A DNA stretch of 64,000 bases from positions 2,638,110-2,702,109 of the forward strand of contig JALJOM010000003.1 in the NCBI GenBank assembly GCA_024304885.1, given 5' to 3'. A program made the position numbers and the translations under genes. The notes beneath the pieces are model-generated. The model was not told the origin of the DNA and made no database searches. It was given only the letters and a program-made list of their open reading frames with translations. How positions within the stretch are numbered: position 1 is the first letter of the stretch; each line of letters starts with the position of its first letter. Origin of the DNA: Beijerinckiaceae bacterium (lineage in GTDB: Bacteria; Pseudomonadota; Alphaproteobacteria; Rhizobiales; Beijerinckiaceae). Positions 36,963-44,017 of this stretch are shown here, in pieces.

Positions 36963-38564
36963 ATGGCCGAAGCTGCCCTTCAAACCCTCGATATTTCCCC
37001 CGTCGGCCGCGTCGAGGGTGACCTCGACGTGCGCGTCGATATCGCCGACGGCGTCGTCGTCAATGCCTGGACCCAAGCCGAGCTCTTCCGCGGCTTCGAG
37101 ATCATCTTGCGCGACAAGGACCCACAGGCGGGGTTGGTGGTGACGCCCCGCGCCTGCGGCATCTGCGGCGCCTCGCATCTCACCTGCGCAGCCTGGGCGC
37201 TCGACACGGCCTGGGGCACCACCGTGCCCCGCAATGCGATCCTCGCCCGCAACCTCGGCCAGCTCGCCGAGTCGCTGCAGAGCCTGCCGCGCCACCACTA
37301 CGGCCTGTTCATGATCGACTACACGAACAAGGCCTATGCCGCGAGCCCCTACTACGAGGAGGCGGTGAAGCGCTGGTCGCCCTTCACCGGAACCAACTAC
37401 GAGCTCGGCGTCACGATCTCGGGGCGCCCTGTGGAAATCTACGCGCTGCTCGGCGGGCAATGGCCGCATTCGAGCTACATGGTGCCGGGCGGCGTCATGT
37501 GCGCCCCGACGCTGACCGACGTCACGAGATCCTGGTCGATCCTCGAGCATTTCCGCCGCAACTGGATGGAGCCGGTCTGGCTCGGCTGCTCGCTCGAGCG
37601 CTACGAGGAGATCAAGAGCTACGAGGATTTCCTCGCCTGGCTCGACGAACGCCCTGAGCACGCCAATTCCGACCTCGGCTTGTATTGGCGGATGAGCCTC
37701 GATATCGGGCTCGACAAGTACGGCAAGGGCCACGGCAAGTATGTCACCTGGGGCTATCTGCCCCACGAGGACAAGTACAACAAGCCGACGATCGAGGGCC
37801 GCAACGCCGCGGTCATCATGAAGAGCGGCGTCTATGACGGCAAGACCGACACCCACAAGCTGATGGACCAGACCTTTACCCGCGAGGATACGTTGCATTC
37901 GTGGTACGACGAGGCGGGTCCGGTTCATCCCTTCGATCGCACCACGAAGCCGATCGCCAAGAACGACGTCGATCCTGCCGGCAAGTATTCCTGGGCGACC
38001 GCCGTCGGCCACAGCGACAACGGAAGGCTCGAGGCGGGTCCGCTCGCGCGCCAGCTCGTCGCCGGCGGCACCCATGGCGAGAGCTGGCAGCACCACGATC
38101 CGCTCGTCCTCGACATGTATCGCAAGATGGGCGGCGCGAGCGTGATGTTGCGCCATTTCGCCCGCATGCACGAGGGCGTCAAAATCTACCGCCAGATCGA
38201 GCATGTGCTGCGCGAGCTGCGCCTCGCCGACGAGTGGTATATCAAGCCCGCGGAGAAGGACGGGCGCGGCTGGGGCGCGACGGAGGCGATCCGCGGCGCG
38301 CTCTGCCACTGGATCGAGGTCCAGGGCGGCAAGATCAAGAACTACCAGATCATCGCCCCGACCACCTGGAACGTCGGCCCGCGGGCCTCGACGGGGGAGC
38401 GCGGCCCGATCGAGGAGGCCTTGATCGGCACGCCGATCAAGGATCCGCACGATCCGGTCGAGGTCGGCCACGTCGCCCGCTCCTACGATTCCTGCCTCGT
38501 CTGCACCGTGCACGCGCATGACGCGAAGACGGGGGACGAGCTGGCACGGTTCCGGACGGCGTGA
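36963..38564 (+). CDS. hhyL: Group 1h [NiFe]-hydrogenase large subunit
   Basis: 533 residues holding the Ni-Fe centre. L1 motif: C65 and C68 in PRACGICGASH. L2 motif: C511, C514 and H517 in DSCLVCTVH. The 16 residues after H517 form the tail removed on maturation, consistent with the protease gene nearby. ISPVGRVEGDLDVRVDI and GPRASTGERGPIEEALIGTPIKDPHDPVE are typical of uptake hydrogenase large subunits. The class is known for high H2 affinity and oxygen tolerance. The start at 36963 is decided by the family N-terminus. Confidence 0.96.
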   Translation: MAEAALQTLDISPVGRVEGDLDVRVDIADGVVVNAWTQAELFRGFEIILRDKDPQAGLVVTPRACGICGASHLTCAAWALDTAWGTTVPRNAILARNLGQLAESLQSLPRHHYGLFMIDYTNKAYAASPYYEEAVKRWSPFTGTNYELGVTISGRPVEIYALLGGQWPHSSYMVPGGVMCAPTLTDVTRSWSILEHFRRNWMEPVWLGCSLERYEEIKSYEDFLAWLDERPEHANSDLGLYWRMSLDIGLDKYGKGHGKYVTWGYLPHEDKYNKPTIEGRNAAVIMKSGVYDGKTDTHKLMDQTFTREDTLHSWYDEAGPVHPFDRTTKPIAKNDVDPAGKYSWATAVGHSDNGRLEAGPLARQLVAGGTHGESWQHHDPLVLDMYRKMGGASVMLRHFARMHEGVKIYRQIEHVLRELRLADEWYIKPAEKDGRGWGATEAIRGALCHWIEVQGGKIKNYQIIAPTTWNVGPRASTGERGPIEEALIGTPIKDPHDPVEVGHVARSYDSCLVCTVHAHDAKTGDELARFRTA

Positions 38565-38868
38565 CCTTCGGCCGCGGGCCGGTTTCACGCCGGCCCGCTC
38601 GGTCCCGCCGAGCTCTCGACCCGAGACTCGTTTTGCCGATGCCCGGGAGCAGGCTTTGGTGGCGGCAAGGGCCGTTTGCTTGCCGGTGTCGGCAAACCGT
38701 CCGAACGTGTTGCTGATCGATGGGGGAGACCGGCTCGGATATTGCTTGCATGAGCCGCGTTGGCGAGCCTTTCGATCCGATTTGCGCCGTCGCATTCTCG
38801 CGACACCAGCCTTTGCCTGTTCGCTCGAAAATGCTCTACTGTCATGGATAGCCACCAGGACAAGGCCG
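38565..38868. other. Gap after hhyL
   Basis: 304 bp inside the hydrogenase operon. A GC-rich hairpin follows the hhyL stop; the rest is moderately AT-rich near 38690-38860 and holds no convincing frame. It may carry an internal promoter for the accessory genes. Confidence 0.5.
38574..38598 (+). repeat. 9-bp hairpin just after hhyL
   Basis: Arms 38574-38582 and 38590-38598 (GCGGGCCGG and CCGGCCCGC), 7-base loop. No T tract. Likely stabilises the hhySL mRNA relative to the accessory genes or attenuates readthrough. Confidence 0.6.
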
Positions 38869-39183
38869 ATGTCCGCAGAAGAGCAAGAAGGCGTTCGCGA
38901 GACAATCACCAAGCTGCTCGCCGGCGGGCTCGAGACGAGGACCGAGCCTTTTCCGGAGAACGACAAGCAATTCGCCGAGATCCTCACCGAGCTTCGCGAG
39001 GTTCCGGCCGAGAATATCGAGAGGAAGCTCGTCATCGCCGGGTTCGTCGATCATCCTTTCGGCGAGGACCAATATCGCTGTACCGAATGCATGTATTATC
39101 TCGTGCATCGCAAATGGTGCGACCTGCCGGAATTGGCCTTGCCCGTGGAGCCCGAATGGTGGTGCCGCCTGTGGCGTATTTGA
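38869..39183 (+). CDS. Small protein with a HiPIP-like four-cysteine C-terminus
   Basis: 104 residues, no named family recognised. Residues 1-65 look helical. Cysteines occur only in the C-terminal part: C71, C74, C84 and C99, spacing C-x2-C-x9-C-x14-C, ending in EWWCRLWRI. High-potential iron-sulfur proteins use C-x2-C, a variable gap, C, about 12-13 residues, C, then an aromatic-rich end, so a [4Fe-4S] electron carrier is a possible reading. A structural zinc site is the main alternative. No signal peptide. Located between hhyL and the maturation protease. Confidence 0.62.
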   Translation: MSAEEQEGVRETITKLLAGGLETRTEPFPENDKQFAEILTELREVPAENIERKLVIAGFVDHPFGEDQYRCTECMYYLVHRKWCDLPELALPVEPEWWCRLWRI

Positions 39184-39220
39184 CGCGACGAGTCCTTGTC
39201 GCAAACCTACTCCGGGGACC

Positions 39221-39246
39221 GTCATTGCGAGCAGCGCAGCGACGAA
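39221..39246. repeat. Short interspersed repeat of the GTCATTGCGAGC type
   Basis: GTCATTGCGAGCAGCGCAGC followed by GACGAA, a sequence resembling palindromic repeats dispersed in many bacterial genomes. Lies just upstream of the maturation protease start; no second copy was noticed in this window. Confidence 0.4.
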
Positions 39247-39256
39247 ACGGCGACCG

Positions 39257-39739
39257 ATGCTCGTCGTGATCGGCTGCGGCAATTCCAATCGATGCGACGA
39301 TGCTGTCGGCGTTCGCGTCGTACAGCGCCTCCTCGCCGCGGGTCTCCGGCGTGCCGGCGCGGTCGAGATTTTCGACGCCGGCACGAGCGGCATGGACATC
39401 ATGTTCCAGGCGCGCGGGGCCGACAGGCTCGTCATTGTCGATGCCTGCACGAGCGGAAGCGAGCCCGGTGCCGTTTTCGAGGTCCCGGGCACCGAGCTCG
39501 AGAACCGGCCGGTGCCGAGCTACACGCTCCACGATTTTCGCTGGGACCACGCGCTTTATGCCGGGCGGCAAATCTTCGGCGACGCCTTTCCCCGCGACGT
39601 GACCGTCTTTCTCGTCGAGGCGAAGGACCTCGGGTTCGGGCTCGACCTCTCCGCCCCTGTGGCCCGCGCCGCCGGGCTCGTCGAAGAGCGGATCGCGGCC
39701 CTGATCTCGGCCTATGTCGCGGCCGAGCTGCCCGCATGA
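39257..39739 (+). CDS. [NiFe]-hydrogenase maturation protease
   Basis: 160 residues of the HyaD/HycI/HoxW family, which clips the C-terminal tail of the large subunit after nickel insertion. MLVVIGCGNSNRCDDAVG carries the first acidic Ni-sensing residue (usually DEG), VIVDACTSGSEPG the second, and LHDFRWDHAL the His. All three metal-site positions are therefore present, the first as Asp. Expected substrate: HhyL. Its TGA overlaps the next gene as ATGA. Confidence 0.88.
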   Translation: MLVVIGCGNSNRCDDAVGVRVVQRLLAAGLRRAGAVEIFDAGTSGMDIMFQARGADRLVIVDACTSGSEPGAVFEVPGTELENRPVPSYTLHDFRWDHALYAGRQIFGDAFPRDVTVFLVEAKDLGFGLDLSAPVARAAGLVEERIAALISAYVAAELPA

Positions 39740-40179
39740 ACGACCGCGAGCGGGAGGCATCGGAGCATTTTCCAGCGGACCGGACATCGGGTCGCGTCGC
39801 GAACATGCGACACGACGAGGATGGAGAGCGGGCTACCGATTCAGCCGGATCGGAAATCGCGCTCGTCGCGAGGATCGCCCGCGATCATCTCTATATCGAC
39901 GCCGCGGCCTACGATCGCCATCTCGCTCCCGCCGGCAACGTGGCGCTCTTGCGCGAGAACGACGACCTCTTGATCCTCCCGGTGCTAGGAAAGGGCTCGG
40001 GTGGCTTCTACGTGAAGCAGGTCAATGCCCGCGGCGATCGGGCCGTGCATGCCGCCGATTTCCTGCGGCTCAACGGGATCGACGAGACCGTCGAGCACCA
40101 CGTCGCCGCCGCCTGGAGCGGACGCATCATCGGCTATGCCGTCAGAGACTTTTTTGCGCATACGCGCGCCTGCAAGTAG
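39736..40179 (+). CDS. Hydrogenase-operon protein of unknown function carrying a palindromic element
   Basis: 147 residues, no family recognised. Translation starts at an ATG overlapping the protease stop (ATGA), so residues 10-43 are almost certainly translated. Those residues are encoded by a copy of the dispersed palindromic family (39763-39864) and are polar (EHFPADRTSGRVANMRHDED). The remainder, from about residue 44, looks like a compact domain (ALVARIARDHLYIDAAAYDRH, NVALLRENDDLLILPVLGKG). The insertion seems to have lengthened the N-terminus without disrupting the frame. Confidence 0.68.
   Translation: MNDREREASEHFPADRTSGRVANMRHDEDGERATDSAGSEIALVARIARDHLYIDAAAYDRHLAPAGNVALLRENDDLLILPVLGKGSGGFYVKQVNARGDRAVHAADFLRLNGIDETVEHHVAAAWSGRIIGYAVRDFFAHTRACK
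39763..39864. repeat. Dispersed palindromic element, copy 5, inside a coding sequence
   Basis: GAGCATTTTCCAGCGGACCG, then GTCGCGTCGCGAACATGCGAC, GACGAGGATGGAGAGCGG, then CCGATTCAGCCGGATCGG and GAAATCGCGCTC. It is about 100 bp long, nearly the same length as copy 2, and the reading frame of the host gene stays open across it. Confidence 0.75.
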
Positions 40180-40254
40180 GCTGGACTTCGGCGGCTCGAG
40201 CGCATAGCGTGCAGCCCCGAGCATCACAGGACGAGCGGACAAAGGGGATCGCCG

Positions 40255-41256
40255 ATGCTGTCGCGGGCCGAAGCCGAGGTCGAAGCGGCACTCGCCGCCG
40301 TCGCGGCCGAGGACGCCACGCAGGGCGAGAAGGTCGAGATGCTGATGGAGATGGCGATCGGCCTGCAGATCCGGCCGAAGGCGCCCGACGATCTCGCGAA
40401 GTCCGTCCTCCTCTACGACAAGGCGCTCGAGATTTGCCCGGCCGATCTCTACCTTTTGCGCGGAAGGATCCATGCGCGGCTCGCCACCGCGCTGCAAGCA
40501 ACTCCTTCCGAAACCCTCGAGCCCTTGAAGATCGCGCGAGCACACCTCGAGGCTGCACGCGAGATCGTGAAGCACGAGGGCACGCCGGAGGAGCGCGCCG
40601 AGATCGAGATGAATCTCGGCCTCGTGCTGCAGAGCCTCGCGGGCGCCGGCGCCGCTCCGATCACGGACTCTATCGCCGCCTATCAAAGAGCGCTGCGGAC
40701 CTTCGACGCCGCGGCCTTTCCGAAGGAATATGCGATCCTGCAGAACAATCTCGCGACGGCCTTTCTCTCGATCCCGTTCACGGACGAGCGCGCCAAGATG
40801 CGCGAGGCCTTGGCGGTCCAGGCGTTCCAGGACGGGTTGAAGGTCGTAAGCCTCGTCGACCACCCCACCGAATATGCGATGTTGCAGAACAACCTCGGCA
40901 ATGCGCTGCAATATGTATCGTCGAGCCATTCGGTCGAGAATTGCCTGCGCGCGCTCGACGCCTATGACGAGGCGCTGCGTGTCCGCACGCGCCAAGCGAC
41001 GCCGGCGGAATATGCCAACACGATCGCGAACTCCGCCAATTGCCTACGCAATCTCCCCGACGATCTCGAGCTGCCGGAACGCGGCAATCCCGGCAACCTC
41101 GGCAAGGCACTCGCGCGCTACCGCGAGGCGGCGGATATTTTCACCGAGCTCGGCGACGAGCAGAAGGTCGCGATCGTCGCCGAGATGATCGCCGAGATCG
41201 AAACCGAGCTCGCTGCGGGCATCCCGGCGACGGCAGCTGCGCATGGTCTGCAATGA
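40255..41256 (+). CDS. Tetratricopeptide-repeat protein of the hydrogenase operon
   Basis: 333 residues rich in helices, with TPR-like units at about 130-165, 170-215 and 220-265: repeated EYAILQNNLATAFLSIP, EYAMLQNNLGNALQYV and EYANTIANSANCLRNLP. No signal peptide or metal motif. TPR proteins in hydrogenase loci probably scaffold assembly or connect to the membrane; the exact partner is unknown. It follows the element-bearing gene by 75 bp. Confidence 0.8.
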   Translation: MLSRAEAEVEAALAAVAAEDATQGEKVEMLMEMAIGLQIRPKAPDDLAKSVLLYDKALEICPADLYLLRGRIHARLATALQATPSETLEPLKIARAHLEAAREIVKHEGTPEERAEIEMNLGLVLQSLAGAGAAPITDSIAAYQRALRTFDAAAFPKEYAILQNNLATAFLSIPFTDERAKMREALAVQAFQDGLKVVSLVDHPTEYAMLQNNLGNALQYVSSSHSVENCLRALDAYDEALRVRTRQATPAEYANTIANSANCLRNLPDDLELPERGNPGNLGKALARYREAADIFTELGDEQKVAIVAEMIAEIETELAAGIPATAAAHGLQ

Positions 41257-41263
41257 GCGCCTC

Positions 41264-41429
41264 GAGCATTTTCCAGCGAAACGGATGCCGGCTCGCATTT
41301 CGTCGGCGATGCTTCGTCATTTCGATCCCGATGTTTCGATAGATCGACATCGATGCGACATCGCAATGCGAGAATGCGACAACACGAGAATGTAGAACAC
41401 TATCCGATTCGATCGGAAAACACTCTACG
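41264..41429. repeat. Dispersed palindromic element, copy 6
   Basis: Opens GAGCATTTTCCAGCGAAACG, includes GACATCGATGCGACATCGCAATGCGAG-type dyads, then CACGAGAATGTAGA and closes TATCCGATTCGATCGGAAAACACTCTA. It is longer than copies 2 and 5 by about 65 bp in the middle. Lies between the TPR gene and the first small membrane protein. Confidence 0.72.
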
Positions 41430-41462
41430 ACAAGCGGAATCGATGCGGGGGAGAGGTCGATC

Positions 41463-41663
41463 ATGTGCGGTTTCTGTGACGGGGTGACTACCATCATCAT
41501 CGGGTTCGTCTTCGCGATCCTCGGGGGCGCCGCGGGCGGGATCTATGTCGGCGGCAAGGCCTTGGGACAGGAGCTCGCCGCCTGGATGGGCGCATTCTAC
41601 GGGCCGCTCGCAGGTGCGACCGGCGTGCTTCTCGGCGTGCTGATCGCCGCGATCTTCTATTGA
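41463..41663 (+). CDS. Small glycine-rich membrane protein 1
   Basis: 66 residues. MCGFCDGVTT at the start has a CxxC motif; two hydrophobic segments follow (IIIGFVFAILGGAAGGIYVG and GPLAGATGVLLGVLIAAIFY). Strong ribosome site GGGGGAGAGG before the ATG. 10 bp before the second small membrane protein, so they probably form a pair. A membrane anchor for the otherwise soluble hydrogenase is plausible but unproven. Confidence 0.68.
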   Translation: MCGFCDGVTTIIIGFVFAILGGAAGGIYVGGKALGQELAAWMGAFYGPLAGATGVLLGVLIAAIFY

Positions 41664-41673
41664 GGGGGCCCAC

Positions 41674-41895
41674 ATGTACGAGATGGTGAAGAACTCGGCG
41701 ATCCTGTTCTTTCGAGGAAAGCTGTTCCAGAACCCGAACGAGGTCTATCGGCAGCTCGGCATCGGGATCGGTGTTACCGTGGTCGTGTTCCTCGTCGTCG
41801 CCAAGCTCGCCTGCCTACCGCTCGCGGGGATCGTCGCGGGCGCCGTGGGTGGTGCCTTGCAGCCCTATTTATTCAAGGATCTGAAGTTCAGGTAG
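41674..41895 (+). CDS. Small membrane protein 2, with a duplicated 3' end
   Basis: 73 residues. The N-terminal 30 are amphipathic and basic (KNSAILFFRGKLFQNPNEVY), then two membrane segments (IGIGVTVVVFLVVAKLACLP and LAGIVAGAVGGALQPYLF), ending FKDLKFR. No family recognised. The last codons and the stop lie in the first half of a perfect 33-bp tandem repeat. Co-transcribed with the previous gene. Confidence 0.65.
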   Translation: MYEMVKNSAILFFRGKLFQNPNEVYRQLGIGIGVTVVVFLVVAKLACLPLAGIVAGAVGGALQPYLFKDLKFR

Positions 41896-41933
41896 GCGCA
41901 TTTATTCAAGGATCTGAAGTTCAGGTAGGCGCA
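41868..41933. repeat. Perfect 33-bp tandem duplication
   Basis: Two identical copies, 41868-41900 and 41901-41933, beginning TTTATTCAAGG and ending GTAGGCGCA. The first contains the stop of small membrane protein 2; the second is untranslated spacer before the NifU-Rieske gene. Lack of divergence indicates a recent event. Confidence 0.9.
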
Positions 41934-41955
41934 GCGAGACCCGAAGGGCTCGGTC

Positions 41956-42816
41956 ATGAATGCTCAGCCTCGGCCCCTGCCGCTCGAGACCCCACCGACC
42001 GACGACCTCGTCGGCGACGTACAACGCCTCGAGGGAGTGATCGCGGGCTGGGAGGGATCGCAACAGAGCGTCGCCATCGCCTACAGGAAGGCGATCGACG
42101 CCTTGCACAAGGCGGCGTTGCGCAAGATCATCGCCGCCGTCAAGGCAACGCCCGCCGCGCTCGACGCACTTCGGTCCGCGACGGAAGATCCGATCGTCTA
42201 CACGATCCTGCGCCATCATGGCCTGGTCCGGCCGAGCCTGCAGGAGCGGGTCGAGGAGGCGCTGGCCGAGGTCCGGCCGATGCTCGCCTCGCACGGCGGC
42301 AATGTGGAGCTCGTAGCCGTCATCCCGCCGGATGCGGTCGAAGTCCGCTTCCTCGGCAATTGCGACCATTGCCCGTCCTCGACCCTCACGTTCGTCGCCG
42401 GCGTCCGCCGAGCGATCGAGGACCATTGCCCCGAGATCACCAACATACGCCAGGTCAAGGGAACGTCCGGGTCCGGGGCTGCGGTCGATTTCGCGAGCCC
42501 CTTCGCCGGGACCTGGGTGCATGCGACCGCACTGCCGTCCATCCCTCAGCACGGAGTCACGGCTCTCGTGATCGAGGGCGAGCCACTCCTTCTCGCGCGG
42601 TCGGGGCGCACCGTCACGTGCTTTCGCGACGCCTGCGCGCACCTCGGTCTCGCCATCTCCGGCGGCACGGTCACGGAGGGGCGCATCGCCTGCCCCCATC
42701 ACGGGTTCGTCTACGACCTCTCGACCGGCGAATGCCTGACCGTCCCCGAGGTCCAGCTCTCCCCAGTCCCTGCTCGCCTGGTCGGCGACAGGGTCGAAAT
42801 CCGGCGCGAGGCTTGA
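41956..42816 (+). CDS. NifU C-terminal domain fused to a Rieske [2Fe-2S] domain
   Basis: 286 residues. Residues 1-90 are helical and unassigned. About 95-165 is a NifU/Nfu-type domain with C136 and C139 in GNCDHCPSST. About 185-283 is a Rieske ferredoxin with C227-x-H229 and C246-x2-H249 (ACAHLG, CPHHG). No signal or membrane segment. Rieske proteins are encoded beside other high-affinity uptake hydrogenases and accept their electrons; that role is likely here, with the Nfu part as cluster donor or second carrier. Confidence 0.87.
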   Translation: MNAQPRPLPLETPPTDDLVGDVQRLEGVIAGWEGSQQSVAIAYRKAIDALHKAALRKIIAAVKATPAALDALRSATEDPIVYTILRHHGLVRPSLQERVEEALAEVRPMLASHGGNVELVAVIPPDAVEVRFLGNCDHCPSSTLTFVAGVRRAIEDHCPEITNIRQVKGTSGSGAAVDFASPFAGTWVHATALPSIPQHGVTALVIEGEPLLLARSGRTVTCFRDACAHLGLAISGGTVTEGRIACPHHGFVYDLSTGECLTVPEVQLSPVPARLVGDRVEIRREA

Positions 42817-42820
42817 GCCG

Positions 42821-44017
42821 ATGCGGGTGTCGCTCCGCCCCTTCGGCGCGTCTCGCCCCACCTCGGCGGTGATGGCGCCGACACCCCGCCCCCTCCTCGA
42901 CCCTGCCGGCCCCGCAGTCGTGCTCGGCTCGACTCCGTCCGGTTTCGACCTCACGCAGCCTGTCGCGCCCACGTCCTCGACCTTGTTCGGCCCGCGCGGC
43001 GCGGCGCTCGCCTCGCCGTCCGGACCTCTCGTCATCGCGGACACGGGTCATCACAGGCTCATGATCTGGCTCCGGCGTCCCACTGTCGATAGTGCACCGG
43101 CCGACGTCCTGATCGGCCAGGCCGACTTTGCCTGCGAAGGCCGCAACGCCAAGGGCGCGGCCGGTGCCGCCACGGTGAACGTGCCGACCGGTGTCGCCGC
43201 CACATCCTCCGTGCTCGCCGTAGCGGACGCCTGGAACCATCGCGTGCTCCTCTGGCACGGGCTGCCGGAGCGCGACAACCAACCTGCTGACGTCGTCCTC
43301 GGCCAAGCCGACTTTTCCAGTACGCTCGCCAACCGGGGAGGAGACCCTCGCGCGGATACGCTCAACTGGTGCTATGGAGTCGCGATCATCGGCGAGAGCC
43401 TCGTCGTTTGCGACACCGGGAACCGCCGGGTGCTGGTCTGGAGGAGAATTCCTTGCCTGAACGGCGAGCCTGCCGATCTCGTCCTCGGCCAGGACTCGAT
43501 GAATTGCCGCGACGAGAACGGCGGTCGCGGCGTCGATTCCCGCGGCATGCGCTGGCCCCACAGCATCGCGATGGTCGGCGCCGGCTTTTTTGTCGCGGAT
43601 TCCGGCAACAACCGTGTGATGGCCTGGACCGCGATGCCGACGCAGAACGGCACGCCCTGCGATCTCGTGCTCGGCCAGCCGGACATGAGTGCGTCTGAGC
43701 ACAATTGCGCCCGCTACCTTCCGGATGCGACGAGCCTCAACATGCCCTATGGCTGTGCCGCCCTCGGCGATCGCTTGCTCGTCGCCGACACGGCGAACTC
43801 GCGTCTGCTCGGCTTCGTCGCCGCCGACATGGCGACCGGAGCGCCGGCCGATGCCTTGACCGGCCAGCCGGATTTTCAGTCGAAGGGCGACAATCGATGG
43901 GCCGCGCCGGTGCGCGACAGCCTGTGCTGGCCCTATGGTCTCACGACGTCCGGCACAACCGCCGTCGTCGCCGATTCCGGCAATAATCGCGTGCTGTTGT
44001 GGGAAGCCGCCCCATGA
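42821..44017 (+). CDS. NHL-repeat beta-propeller protein
   Basis: 398 residues with five or six NHL-like repeats: LVIADTGHHRLMIW, LAVADAWNHRVLLWHG, LVVCDTGNRRVLVW, FFVADSGNNRVMAW, LLVADTANSRLLGF and VVADSGNNRVLLW. Each is followed by a (A)DVLxGQ(A/P)DF-type strand. No signal peptide. NHL proteins occur in many group 1h hydrogenase loci, probably as interaction platforms. It starts 4 bases after the Rieske gene and overlaps hypF by ATGA. Confidence 0.82.
   Translation: MRVSLRPFGASRPTSAVMAPTPRPLLDPAGPAVVLGSTPSGFDLTQPVAPTSSTLFGPRGAALASPSGPLVIADTGHHRLMIWLRRPTVDSAPADVLIGQADFACEGRNAKGAAGAATVNVPTGVAATSSVLAVADAWNHRVLLWHGLPERDNQPADVVLGQADFSSTLANRGGDPRADTLNWCYGVAIIGESLVVCDTGNRRVLVWRRIPCLNGEPADLVLGQDSMNCRDENGGRGVDSRGMRWPHSIAMVGAGFFVADSGNNRVMAWTAMPTQNGTPCDLVLGQPDMSASEHNCARYLPDATSLNMPYGCAALGDRLLVADTANSRLLGFVAADMATGAPADALTGQPDFQSKGDNRWAAPVRDSLCWPYGLTTSGTTAVVADSGNNRVLLWEAAP

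Noticed and set aside
38574-38598. Intrinsic terminator after hhyL
   Set aside because: Stem is strong but no T run follows and accessory genes continue downstream.
36840-39035. 731-codon minus-strand frame over hhyL
   Set aside because: Antisense shadow of the hydrogenase large subunit.
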